Positions 37,640 to 50,546 of a stretch of 64,000 nucleotides of DNA are shown here, in pieces. Within the stretch, counting starts at the first letter, position 1. Every line of letters starts with the position of its first letter. The notes beneath the pieces are model-generated. The model saw nothing but the letters and a program-made list of their open reading frames with translations. It was not told the origin of the DNA and did no database searches. The stretch lies in assembly GCA_019188255.1 (NCBI GenBank), contig JAETXT010000012.1, positions 1,860,001 to 1,924,000 on the forward strand, in the 5' to 3' direction. The DNA is from Verticillium longisporum. Taxonomy: Eukaryota > Ascomycota > Sordariomycetes > Glomerellales > Plectosphaerellaceae. Position numbers and translations under genes: made by a program.

Positions 37640-40600
37640 AAGGATATTAATTAAAGATGAAGCTAAAGCTTATATCGTTTATATTATTTAAGCTATAATA
37701 ATAATATTTAATATAATTATCCCTATTATTAATAATCTACCCTTAAATAAAGGGCGGGCTAAAATACTTCTTATAGAATTTATTAAATTTAAAGATATTT
37801 TCTCCGAAGATTTAATAAAGGAATTATTAATATTAAAAGATATAGAATACTTAGTAGATCTAAAAGAGAGAGCTAAACCCCTTTATAGCCCTATCTATTT
37901 ATTATTATAGAAGTAATTAGAAGAGCTTTATTATTATATTATAGAAAAGGAAGCTATAAAGAGGATTAAAAAGTCTATTAGCCCTATAAAAGCCTTAATC
38001 CTATTCGTACTAAAGAAGGACGGGAGCTTATATCTCTATATAGACTATTAAGGCCTTAATATAATTATAATAAAGAATTATTACCCTCTCCTATTAATAA
38101 ATAAACTTTTAGACTACTTCGTAGGAGCGAAGTACTTTTCTAAGATCGATATCTAGAACGTTTATTATTAGATTTATATTAAGAAGAATAATTAATAGAA
38201 AATAGCTTTCTAAATAAGATATAAATATTATAAATATATTATAATATTATTCGGATTAATAAATACTCTTATTATTTTCTAGGTATATATTTACTAAATA
38301 TTTACTAAACTATTAAACGACTTCTATATTACTTACCTAGATAATATATTAATCTATTTATAAATAAGGGAGGAATATATAGCCTATTTCTAGTAAATCC
38401 TAAAAAGACTTTAGGACTTCGAGCTCTTTATTAAATAATCGAAGTACTTATTTTATTAAGATAAAATAGAATTCTTAGGATTTATTATCTTAAAAGAAAG
38501 CGTAATTATAGATCTAAACTATATCTAAGCTATAATTAAATAGTAACCCCTAGAATCCTTTAGGGATATATAAGTATTCCTAAGCTTTATAAACTTCTAT
38601 AAATAGTTTATAAAAGGCTATTTAAAAATAATAGCCCCTTTATCTACTCTATTAAAAGGAAGTATTATAAAAGTTAAGAAGGGGCTATTTAAATAGCTAC
38701 TTAAGGCTTAGAAGGTATTCGAATAATTAAAAATTACGTTTACTATTATTACGATTTTAAGATATTAGGACTATATATTAGAAAGCTAGGTCGAGACCGA
38801 TATATTTAATACTATTATTTTAAGGATCCTTAGCTAAAAGTATAAAAATAAATAGAAGCTAGTTACTTACTATTCGCAGAAACTATTATTAACCGAATAG
38901 CGATAAAGTACTAGGTAATAAGAATTACTTATAATCGTAGAGAGCCTCGAATACTAGCGCTATTACCTAGAGGGTACGGGATAGGTTTTTACTATATTAA
39001 CCGATTATTAAGCTCTTAAAGGTATTATATAAATATTAATAAGAGACTTTTAAGGAAAGCTTATATAATAAATATATAGATTATTATCTTTTAATTTTAA
39101 AATCTAATACTAGCTTAGGGTTATAAACCTAGCTAATAGCCTCTTAGAGTAATTAGATTATATAGGGGAATAAATATTAATAAATAATATATTTCCTATT
39201 TTATTTAAAAAGCTATAATTAATAGAAGATTTAATTATAGACGTTTAGCGAGCTATTACTAAGACTAAGCTAAAGGATACTATAAATAGAGTTTACGTTT
39301 AAGCTATAAAAGCGACCCTATAAAGATAGAAGCCTATCCCTATATTAGAACGATATTATAGCTCTAGGGAAAGGGGGACCTTACCCCTTAAGCGAAGAGT
39401 AAAATATATTTATATTACTATTAAGAAAAAAGCGAAGAAAGAAGCTCTTTCTTAACCTTAAAGCTAAAAAGCTAAAGCTAAGAAGTTAGCGATAATTCGC
39501 TAAAAGATTACTTAAATAGAGTCTAAGGATTTAAAAGAATCTAGGATTATTATTCTAGATTAATATATTCTATATTCTATTATAAAGGAGCTTATAAAGA
39601 ATGAAATAGCGCTAAAGCTTACTTCTATTTTAGAATTTAAGAACTTAATTAAAGATCTATAAGCTATTAATCTAGGATACCTTCTCTAAAGGGAGAATAT
39701 AAGCTAATAAGCTAGAAGAAGAGTAGGGTATACTTTAGATAAATAAAGTACCCTCTTCTTTAAAGGACGACTTATTATCCCTCTATAAGGGACTCTCTAT
39801 AGGGAGCTATTAAAATAGTATTATAATAATCTATAAATAGGATATATAAGGGCTAATAAGACCCTTAAACTTCTAAGGAGAAAGTTCTATTAAGAGAATA
39901 TATTAATAGATATATATTAATATATTACTAAATACCTAGTATATTAAGGGATATAAGTACTTTAATATAAGCTATATAGGAAACTATAATCGCTATTACT
40001 CCTATTATATCCCTTTTAAGAGATCTCCTTAGACTTTATTATAAGTTTAGTATTAATAATAAAAGATAATAATCTAGAATATAATTCTATCTTTATTATT
40101 ATAGATTATTTTATAAAGGTTATTTAATTCCTAATAATTTATAAGATATTTATAATTATAAGCTTAAACGCTATATTTTACGAAGAAATAGAATATTAAT
40201 TTAGGAATCTAGAGGGTATTATAAATAATAAGGATAAGCTCTTTATTAATTAATTCTAAGAGGAATTCTATTAAGAAAGAGTAATTAAATACTATTTATT
40301 TATAGCCTATTACCCTTAGATAGATAGATAGATAGAGAGAACCTACTAGATATTAGAAAAGTACTTTTACTATATTAATAATTAAGTATTAAAAGAATAG
40401 CTATATTATTTAAAAGAAATAGAGTTCTTTTATAATAATAATATATATAATATTATTAATATCTTATCGTTTAAGGCCCTATATAGGTATTACTTAAGGA
40501 TAGTCGATTATATAGCCTTAAAAGAGGATATTAAGGTCGAGGGCGTAAAGGAAAGAATTAAAAAGATTACGATTATTCGCTAATTAATTAGCGAAAACTA

Positions 40601-41150
40601 GTAATATATAGTATATACTTAAGCTTTCTACTACGATAAGAGGTATATACTTAAAGTCTTTAAGGTCGGAGACGTTATAGGCCTCTCTATTAAGAATTTC
40701 CGCTTTAAGTTGAATTAGAAGCTAGCGCTTAAATATATCTAAGTAAAGATTATAGAGAAGGTAAGCGAATAAGCCTACTATATATTACTCCCTAAGATAT
40801 ATACTAGGATATATAATATCTTCTTAGTATCCTCCTTAGAACCCTAATACGATTATTAAATAGGCGCTAAATAATCGGCCTACCTCCTTATATTAGAAAA
40901 AGAATAAGAAGAATAGGAACTCGAGGATATTATAGCCTATAAAGAGGATTAAAGATAAAATTTCTATTTAATAAAATAGATAAAGTAGCTAATTAAATAT
41001 AATATTTAAGAGCTAAAAAGCTATTTAGAAAACGTAACTTAAACCTTAAAAAGGTATAAGAAATACTAAAAGTATAAATATAAACGATAGGATAAATAGC
41101 TAAGGGTTATAAGAAAATAAATAATAAAGCTATATAAGAAAAGAAAATAA
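37640..41150 (+). pseudogene. Chromovirus pol remnant (RT, RNase H, integrase, chromodomain) in A6
   Basis: Reading through RIP-type stops: reverse transcriptase with KEGAKPLYSPIY-like, SLYLYIDY and AKYFSKIDI segments at about 37,860-38,155, and the active-site box as YLDNILI at about 38,332-38,352 (expected YLDDILI; the second D has become N). The integrase core carries a DRQ-ERT motif near 40,325, where other members read DRQTERVNQ. The C-terminal stretch at about 40,915-41,040 (ELEDIIAYKED, NFYLIK, then ELKSYLENVT) has the spacing of a chromodomain. RT before integrase plus a chromodomain places it in the Ty3/gypsy chromoviruses. Confidence 0.85.
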
Positions 41151-41258
41151 TAATATTAATATTAAGCCTATAATAATAATATCGGTTCGCTAATTAAATA
41201 TTACGATAATATTTAATAATAGTTTATTATTAAGATTAATACTATTTAAGGAAACCTA

Positions 41259-42694
41259 TTATATTATTCTTAACCTTTATCTAATATAATAAGCGAAAGC
41301 TTATTAATAAGTTTATCCTCCTCCTTACTACTATTATTAATAAAGCTATTAAGTATTTTACCCTAAAGCGATATTACTAATTAATTACTTAGAATATAGC
41401 TACTATATATAGATCGATTAGCTAGTCTAGTATTACGAAGAACCTTCTAAGGCATCTAATATACTTTCTTCGCTAAAGGGGGGCTAGGGGTAGTTAAGGC
41501 TATAGGATGCTTCGATAAAGCTATTATAGGAATATAGATCGCCTTAGCTATAGGATATATCTTAGATAGTCTATTAGACTAAGTAATTAGACTAGAAGCC
41601 TTCGTTAAAGGAATAGGGGGTAATAGTATATTATAAGGATAGTTATTAATAGGAACGTAGCGATTAAGGGTTATTATAGGAGCTATAGCTTTACCTTTAC
41701 CCTTATCCTTATTATAGGAAAATAGGAGATTACTATTTAGAGGATAAGTAAGGATATTATTAGTACTATCTTTAATATACTTAAAAGGATCGAGGTTATT
41801 TATTAAAGGAGTAGAGGAAATATTATAAGAAGCTAGATATTTAGAAAACGATAATATTAATATATTAGGTTCGCTAATATCCTTATTATCGTTATCGACC
41901 TCTAAGACCTCTAATATCTTAGGGGCTATACCTATAATATAAAGCGCTTCCTAAGCTTTAATAAGCTTAGCCTTAATAGTAATAAGCCGTTTCTCCTTAA
42001 TAGCCTTCTCCTTAATAGCCTTTACTAATACCTTAATAATAATAATAGCTTTCTTCTTAATAGCTACTTTAGCCTTCTTCTTCTTAATATTAGCCTTCTT
42101 CTTAATAATAATATCCTCTATAGTAATTATAAAGTACTAAGAAGCGTAAAACGAGGAATAGCTAATAGGGCTATAATTAGGGTAATATATTCCTAAAAGG
42201 TAAGGATATATTAAAGTATTACTATTTAGAGCCTCCTCTAGGAGGAGGGAAAAGTTTATATTAAAGGGGATCTTATCTATATTATATAAGGTTTTACTTT
42301 CTTTATTATCTTCTTTACCCTTTAAGGGCTAATTATATAATTTAATCTCTTAATTATATATAATAAAGTTAAGAATATTAGCTTCTTTATAATAAATAAT
42401 ATATATAAGCTAATATATAGTAATAGCTTCCTCTATAATATTAATAGATAAAGGCTTTATTTATAAGGGTTAATTAGCGAAGAATCGTAGAAAGATTAAT
42501 AAAAACTATAGAATAATAAAGCTAGAGAGATAGAAAGGTATAGATTAAAGAGGTCTTAATAAGGAGATATTACTCTAATTAATAAAGAAGAATTTAAAAA
42601 TATTATTATAATTTATAGTATTATAATACTAGCTATAGTAAAAAGGGTTAGTACTTAAATAGGATATCTTCTTAAAGTATTTAATTAACTCTAT
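41259..42694 (-). pseudogene. Degraded accessory ORF, antisense to pol (A6 copy)
   Basis: Equivalent of 2040-3475 in A1. The lysine-rich segment corresponds to TTCTT-rich sequence at about 41,990-42,115. It lies between the end of pol and the 3' LTR in the opposite orientation. Function unknown. Confidence 0.45.
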
Positions 42695-43471
42695 TAGCTA
42701 AGTAAAGTAATAAGTATACTATTTCGGATTATAATTTACTAAATTAATTATATTACTCTCTATTATATCGATTATTATATAATACTAGATATATTAAGCT
42801 AAGCTATAGAGAGGCTTAGGAATCTTTTATATTAATAAATATTAAAGGAAGATTTTAGCGAATTTATAGAGAAATAAGCTCCTTTATTATATTTATAATA
42901 AATGCATTTACTAGATAAATAACTAGCTATATACTCTATATTAAGCTAGGAGGCTAATTTACTAAAATAATATTCGTAAAGAGGATACTAGAGCTCTAAG
43001 ATAGCTAAGCGATTATCTACTTCTTAATTAGAGTTAGGATTAAATGGATAAATATTATTAAAATAAAGAATAATATCTAATATAATAGTAATAGGGATTT
43101 AAATTTAAAAATATAAAGGGATTTTATAATATATAATTATAATAATAGAATCGTCGAGTTATTATATAGTAGGCGAAAACCTTATAATATATAGCTATAT
43201 AAGGAAGAAGAAAATTAAGCTTATATAATAAAGAGAAGCTTAAGAGTTAATAGGGAAAATTATTTTATATTATTATTTATTCTTAATTATTATAATTATT
43301 ACTATTATTATAATACTACTTAATAATATATTTAAATTAAAGTATAACTCTATAAAGGAACTAGAATAAAGGAATATTATATATTAAAGTCCTATAAAGA
43401 GCTATTATTAGGAGATATAATAATAAAAGCATTATAAGTTCTAGGGACTAGACCTCCTAGAGGGGGGGCAA

Positions 43472-43662
43472 TATAAGGAGTTAGACGTTAGACGTCTAGT
43501 AGTAGGTTATTACTAATAGATTAACGATAAGATCTAGTTTATAAATAGAGTTAAAGCTATACTTAATAGCTTTAATAAGTTAAAGTTATAATATTAATAC
43601 GCTAATTAAAATCTAAACTATTTACTTTCCCTAATTAAGGCCCTTAGCCTAATACCTTTATA
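43472..43662 (+). repeat. 3' LTR of chromovirus A6
   Basis: 191 bp. It is more heavily RIP-mutated than the 5' LTR: the inverted repeat at 43,506-43,529 now reads TTATTACTAAT / ATTAACGATAA. Confidence 0.92.
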
Positions 43663-45659
43663 AAATGCTAATATCCTAATACTCTATTCCTAGGAGATAA
43701 TAATAGATTATAGGTTCGGCTAGAGTTATAGTAATATAAATATAATATAGGAAATTAAATTAATAAAGTAATTAAGCGGATCTAAATAACCCTAGGGAAG
43801 AAATATATTAGTAACTATTCTATCTTCTTATAGATTTATAATAAAGAATAAAGTATTATACCCCTATTATACTATATAATAATAGATATATTTATTAACC
43901 TTATTCCTAGTAAGGAGTATAATATATTCTAGACTAAGTCTAGTAGATATAAGTATAGTATCTAGCTTAGGTTTTAATAGACCTTACTCCTTAAAGATTA
44001 ATATTTAGGAAGTAAATATATCCTCTACCTAGCTAAGTACGTCTACCTATACCCTACTAACTTAGGTAGTATTTAATTCTAGGCTTAATTAATTAAATAG
44101 GTCCTCTTTTATTTAATACCAAGCTATTTACTCCTTTATAATATAATTAGAAGCGCTATTTATAATCTATATTATTAAATAGAGATAGGAGAGTAATTAT
44201 TTCTCGATAAATAATATAGAATAGAATAGATAATATAGTTCTAGGCCGTTTACTATATTATTCTTAAAGTTAAAGCTTTTACTTAGACTCTTCTCGAACT
44301 TAGTAAACTTAATAATATCTACTATAAATAGCTATTTTTCTTAAATAGTATTTAGAAGGATAATAATCTTTACTTTACGAACTTATTTATAGCTATTAAT
44401 CTAATAGAGAAAGGTAAATTTACGCTAATTATCTATTAATAGAAGTATAATAGAGCTTATTATTAATTAGAATAGGACGATATATTATTTCCCTTTCTTA
44501 TTATAATATTATCCGAGGTCCTATAATCTATATATATTAAATTAAGTAAGAATAACTTACTTAATAATAAGGACTTAGATACCCTTAATAAATTATAATA
44601 TCCTATAATATAAGAGAACGTCCTTAAAAATTAATAGATAATCGTCTCTAGAATAATTAAAAGAGTACTCTCTTTTATAGCGGAATCTACTTAAAGGAAT
44701 ATTTAAAGGGATAATTATATCTTAGAATATATAGATTCTAAGCTAAATAAGGCTAATAAAGTAATTATAATAATCTTATTTAATATCTCTTAGAAATAGA
44801 TTAACCGTATTAATTTATAGAATATAATTCTAATATAAATTAATTAGATATTAATTAAGATTCTATAATTCTAAAACGATACTATTTAATATAATTTATA
44901 TAATTTAGCTAAAGCTATTTATAATAAAATTAAAGCTCTTAAAGATATAGTTAATAGAGTAAATAATAGGATGTAATTATTAATTATAATAATTTTAATA
45001 ATAGAGTATAGATTATTAATATTATCGCTATTAGCTAGAGCCTCCTCTATTATAGAATTAGATTTATTTATAAGATCTAGGACTATATAATAAATATCGA
45101 TAAAGGGATTCCTATTAATATACTTAATTATATTATATTTATATTAATTATCTCCAAGAAGTATATTACTATAACCCCTATTCTAATAGACTCCTATTAA
45201 ATTATTATAATAGACTCTAGCTAAGTTATTATTATAATAATTACTAGCTAGTAGATCGTCTACTAAGACTAAGATTATAAGCGCTATAAGCTTATCCCTA
45301 TATTTACCGATTCCGCCTACTAAATTAGATATATTTAGCGAAGATAAATTCTAGGAGGAATCCCCCTACTTAGCGGGTAAGAGGTAATAGGGATAAGACT
45401 CTAACCTATTAATAAAGAGGCGCTAATAGAATAGACTCTAAAACTAGAATAGCTAATTATTATAGAGGGAATAAAAGTATAAGTAATAAGACTATATAAA
45501 TAGTAGATTAATTAGGCTATTAGGAGTTAATATTATATAATTAAGATATTAAGAGTTTATATTATATAATTAAGTAATTAAGGATCTATAGTTTATTATA
45601 TAATCGGGGAGATAAGGACTATATTATTATATAGATATAGTTCCTCGAGGAGGCAATAG
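43663..45659. repeat. Unclassified RIP-degraded repeat (family D, copy 2)
   Basis: From about 43,980 to 44,870 this matches 1-71 plus 268-1071 and shows D without the solo LTR. The remainder to 45,659 has no counterpart elsewhere in the window. It includes a local imperfect duplication ending TATATTATATAATTAAG at about 45,530 and 45,565. No recognisable protein. Confidence 0.55.
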
Positions 45660-45829
45660 TATTAGGGGCACCTATAGAGACTACTCTAGCTATAGACTCT
45701 AGCTAGACTCCGCTAGAGTCCTAGGGCTAGGGTATTCTATTAATAGGGGTATCCGCCTAGATACTAGTAGTACTAGATAGTTAACTATTTATACTAATAC
45801 TAATATGCCCCTAATATAAGGTCCTAATA
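45660..45829 (+). repeat. LTR of family C
   Basis: 170 bp, TATTAGGGGCACC...GGTCCTAATA, the reverse complement of the 9399-9579 type with RIP changes. It lies at the junction between D2 and B3. The flanking 5-mers (AATAG, ATTAT) do not match. Confidence 0.75.
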
Positions 45830-48800
45830 ATTATAATATTAAATAAGCTTATACTTAGAGTATTATAGATCTATTATATAATATTCTCCTATATATTCCT
45901 AAGGAGCTATAATATAAATATTTTAATAGAATCGTCTTCTATATTATAAAGCTATTCTATAGTATTATAGAGTTAGGTCTCTATTAGTTTATAATCTATT
46001 AATATTATTATAGAGAGCGCTTAAATACTATTCTAATAGGCTACGATCTATATTTACTTCTAACTAGAACTAGAGAGAGCTTTAGACTAATCGGAATATA
46101 GATTAATAATACCCTTAACCTTAGAGAGCCTATATTTATATAAAAGGAATAAATAGAGATTAATAGCGCTAGCTTCTAGGCGAAGCCTATTTCTATCCTA
46201 AATATAGGTTCTAAAAGCATCTTTAATAGCTATATTATTAAAATTAGAATTAAAGATCTTACAATTTAATAGAAAGGCTAAAGTAATTACTTAGAGCTAG
46301 TAACCCTAGGGATAATAAGCTTAGAGTAATAATATATCGCTTAGAGAGCTCGTAATGCCTATATTACTTTAATTTATTAATTAGAGGTAGCCTTCGATTT
46401 CTCTATTATAGCTTAAGCTAAGAACTTATAAGAAGAAGACTTTAAATAGCTTAATAAATATATATAATAGTAGATTACTAATATAGGCTATAATCTAAAT
46501 TATATATACTTAGATCTCTTAGTAGCTTAACTTTATATATTTATTAATAGCTCCTTTATTAATAATAAGGACTTTAATTTATAGATCGGATTTATTATCC
46601 TCCTAGATAATAAATATTCTAGTAATTAGGAGAATACCTTTATAATATATAGTAATATCCTCTATTAATAATCTATTAAATATAAATAGGTTATATATTT
46701 AATTCTAATTAGCGAAATCTATAATATAATTAATAGCTTCGATATAGCTTATATCCTTAAATAGATACTCTAAGAGATCTATAAATACTTAGAACTACTA
46801 CTCCTATAGATAATTATCTATATTAATAGCTATTCGCTCTATTAATATTTTATTTAATTAAGTATAATAGTAGAGAAATGCTTAATAATAGATCTTATAA
46901 TATTATAATAAAGCTATAAAGAATACGAAATCGATAAAATTTATTAGATCGCTAGAAGTAATAACCCTATAGATTTAATAACTAAGGGAGTACTAAGCTA
47001 AATATTAAAAGTATTAATAAGCTTTAATAAAATTATAATTAGGATTAAAGGATAAATTAAATATTAAAAAAAGAATAATTAAGGGGTAAAAGTAATTAAT
47101 ATTAATAAAAATATAATAAAGCTTAAAAATAAGTACCTTAGAAGTAAAAACAACGACTCTACGATTAGTAAAATAGTAAAATAACTATTCTATAAAGCGG
47201 ACTAGGCCTTAGAATCTAAAGAATCTAAGTTTAATTACTCTAGTAAGTCCTACTAGAAGTAGTTAAAGAACTATAGAGCTACGGCCTACCTAGCTACCTT
47301 ATAGTTAATATTATAAAGACTATTAAAGTCCTTATTAAGGTTATTACCCCCCTTCGCCTCCTCCTCCTTAATAATTATTAATATACCCTTTATAATAATA
47401 TACTATTTCTCTATATCCTATATCCTCTATTAGCTAATTATATAATTAGATAATTAGGGAAATAATAGAGAAGAGAGCTTATTAGTTTATTATTCTTATC
47501 CTAGGTAGTTAAAAACTTTATAATAGGCTTAAATACCCTAATTAGATTATAGATAATAATTATTAGAGTTAAAGATATTAGAAAATAGAGATCGTAGAAG
47601 CTTATATTAGTTTATAAGAATCCTTAGAAGTATACTTATAATAATAGGAACCCTTAAGCTCTAAATCGAAGTATATACTATTAATATTAATTTTAATTTA
47701 CTTATTAATAAGATAAGACTTTAAGTACCCTAAATAGAGGACTTTATAAATATTACTATATATATATACTATATCCTAGATTAATAGCTCCTACGATTAA
47801 TACCGACTAAGTTCTTATACTTCGCTACTCTCTTAGTAGGAGGGGTAATAGGTATAGGGGCTTTATATTTAAACAGTATTATCGAGGTCGGGGACGAGAG
47901 AAAAAGAGAGAGAGTGAGAGTAATAAAAAGGGGGATTTATTAATCGTCGAAGCTCTAAAATAGTAGATTAAGCTAGCTAATCTTAAAATAAAGAATCGTT
48001 ATAAAGAAGAGGAAAAGTAAAAGGAATAGAGTTATTATAGTTTATTAACTAGATATATAGATCTATAGAGTATAGTATTTATTAAACTAGTTTAATAGGA
48101 TCTATTAATTCTATTTAAGTAATTTAATTCTATTATTCTTATTAAAGGCGGTTTAATTCTATTATTCTTATTAAGAAAGCTAATAAAGGGGTAATAATAA
48201 TTATTCTTCTACTCTCTATTAGTATACTAGTAATTTAGAGATTTTAAGAGCCTATATCTAGCTATTATAAGAGCGCTATTTAATTAGCTATTATATTATT
48301 TAATTATTATTTATTTCCTTTATTAAAGGGTTTAAAAGTCTATTCCTATTATTTAATTATAACTTAATTCATTTCCTTAGAGACCTATTTAGTAACTAAT
48401 CCGATTAATCCGTAGTACTAGGGATTAGGGATTTAGCGCTTATAGGAATAGTAGTATTAAGCTACGTTTTTCCTTATCCTATCTATTATTCTCCTATTAT
48501 TATTTATTTACTTATTTATTTATTTATTTTATAGATTAGGATAGTAGATCTAATATACTAGAGACTAGAGGATTATAAGCGTATTAGAGTAGCTATTAAT
48601 CTAGGTAATAGAGCCCGATATTAGTCTCTTAGATAATCCTATCTATAAAGAAAAGATAGCTAGTATTAAACTAATATTAGGGGATTACTTAGGTCGGTAA
48701 TTACTATATAGGATTTACTAATATAGTAATTACCGGGGCTAGGATTTATAGCTCTTACGAGTACGTAATTTATAGCTTATATAATTAGTGAATTAGATAG

Positions 48801-48952
48801 GTATATCTAATTTACGTAGATAGTAGTAATTTAGAGAGATAGTATTAATAATTATTATAAGTCTTATATTATTAACCCTACCTATTTAGAGCTCTTAGGC
48901 ATAGCTAAAGTAATGAATTAGGGTTTATATAAATAGTAAAGCCCTCTTAATA
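45830..48952 (+). mobile_element. Copia element B3, 3' part only
   Basis: Begins in the reverse transcriptase region (equivalent to about 16,753 of B1) and ends with a complete 289-bp LTR at 48664-48952. RT and RNase H remnants are at 45,850-47,090 and the GA-rich tract at about 47,895-47,920. RIP-degraded, with less CA/TG than B2. Confidence 0.88.
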
Positions 48953-49703
48953 ATTAGTATAAATAGTTATTCTTCCTAGGATATTCTAGGGCCTATTACT
49001 AACTATTTATATATCTATTAAGAGTAAGTGCCTAGGGCCGAGGCCCTAGGACTTCCTCTTAGTAGATAGCTATACTTAATAGTAATTCTCTATTTAATAA
49101 TATAATTAATAAGCTCTAAGGTCTATTTCCGATATAAAGGAGTAAAGGGGAAGTAGGAACCTTATAATAGATAGATAGGAATCTAATAGATAGGATTCTT
49201 ATAATAGAGAATCTTATAATAGAGAATTTTATAATAGGAAATAGTATAATAAATAGGAAACCTATCTTTATCTAGATAGTAGATTAATATCTTAATAGAT
49301 TAATTATTATCTTTAATAAAAAATCTTAGGATTATATATAGGAACGACTAGAAAGTCTAATTACTATTATTATTAGGACTTTATATTAGGGGTATATTAG
49401 TATTAATATAAATAGTTAACTATCTAGTATTATTAGTATCTAGGCGGATACCTATATTAGTAGAGTGCCCTAGCCCTAGGACTCTAGTAGAGTCTAGCTA
49501 GAGTCTATAGCTAGAGTAGCCTCTATAAGTACCCCTAATAAATAGGAATCTTATAATAAATAGGAATTTATATCTATCTAGATCTTAATCTTATCTCTAT
49601 ACTATAATAATAATAGATTAGTATCTTAATAGATTAATAATTATCTTTTAATGAAAAATTAGGAATTATATATAGATTAACTAGAATATATAATTACTAC
49701 TAT
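48953..49703 (-). mobile_element. Family C/E LTR cluster with very short internal segments
   Basis: An LTR lacking its first ~35 bp (48953-49081), then about 290 bp with the 14-bp-type repeat array, then a complete family C LTR (49371-49540), then about 163 bp of related internal sequence leading to the next LTR at 49704. The internal parts correspond to the leader of element E near 27,000-27,310 in reverse. The arrangement looks like miniature LTR elements (TRIM-like) or products of repeated LTR recombination; nothing in it could encode a protein. Confidence 0.6.
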
Positions 49704-49957
49704 TATTAGACCTTACTCTTAGGGGTATAGGATTATTAGTATAAATAGTTAACTATCTCCTTCTAGTCTAGTATCTAGGCGGATACCTATATTAGTAGAG
49801 TGCCCTAGCCCTAGGACTCTAGCGGAGTCCAGCTAGAGTCCGCAGCTAGAGCAGCATCTATAGGTGCCCCTAATAGGTATCGGCCTAGATACTAGAATAG
49901 TATAAGATAGTTAACTATTTATATTAATAATCCTATACCCCTAAGTAAGGTCTAATA
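49704..49957. repeat. Foldback structure made of a family C LTR and an inverted partial LTR
   Basis: A complete LTR at 49704-49875 is followed immediately by about 82 bp of the same LTR in inverted orientation (49876-49957). The first and last ~82 bases can pair, from TATTAGACC at 49704 to GGTCTAATA ending at 49957, with about 90 bp between the arms. Confidence 0.75.
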
Positions 49958-50546
49958 TATAAGCTCGAACTTAGTAACTGCTAGATATATCGGTAAGGCG
50001 TTAGGATACCTTATATATATATCTCTAAGCTCTATAGTACTTAGCTCTATTCTAAGGCTTAAAAATGAGTAAAAATAGTACTTTTTAAAAGGGTTTTAAT
50101 AGTTTAGGGGTTTAAATATTACTAATATAATAGTAGTTATAAAGGTTTATAGGGTAGGTAGGTATCTCGGGCTATCGGTAGGTCGCTGTGGATTTCTGGC
50201 GCTAGTCCTAATTAGGAAGGCGGTAACTTCCTAATATACTAAGCCCAAATTTCGGCACCAAAGGGATAAGCCTCGAAGTAAAATGGCCTCCTGGGTCCAA
50301 TAGGGAGGCTGATAGTGTAGCAGGGGACGGCCCCCTCCCCCCTTACCCCCGCATTCTCCAACAACGCCAAAGTGCTGTATCCAGTGCTGGGCACTTTCTA
50401 CACCACCCAACAACTCTCCCTACGGCGGGATTCGTAGCTTTCTTTTATATCAGTTCAAACGTACAAGCTGCAAAGAACCACAGCATGCCGCTGGCGTATG
50501 CAGGTAGAGTTGGCTAATCGCTGGATGATTGTAATTGCTGTCAATC
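49958..50546. other. Boundary between the RIP-mutated block and gene-rich DNA; upstream region of the MIT gene
   Basis: Sequence to about 50,180 has the AT-rich, CA/TG-poor character of the left block. From there CA and TG return abruptly and G+C rises. The remaining ~365 bp upstream of 50,547 hold no gene I can support and probably contain the promoter and 5' UTR of the next gene. Confidence 0.75.

Larger units (their letters stand above)
35712..43662 (+). mobile_element. Ty3/gypsy chromovirus A6, complete and uninterrupted, RIP-degraded
   Basis: 7,951 bp with 191-bp LTRs at 35712-35902 and 43472-43662. The 3' LTR is preceded by a polypurine tract (AGAGGGGGGGC, 43459-43469). Differences between the two LTRs that I checked by eye are all C/T or G/A. 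Gag would lie at about 36,030-36,890 and pol at 37,640-41,150, with a degraded antisense frame at 41,259-42,694. The flanking 5-mers (TATAA, AAATG) do not match, so one flank has been replaced. This is the reference copy for the family. Confidence 0.92.

Noticed and set aside
1..50000. AT-rich block as a nuclear copy of mitochondrial DNA
   Set aside because: Contains LTRs, gag/pol remnants and CpA-specific depletion; no mitochondrial genes or tRNAs seen.
50231..50413. 60-aa minus-strand ORF at the compositional boundary
   Set aside because: No domain, no conserved features; probably upstream region of the MIT gene.
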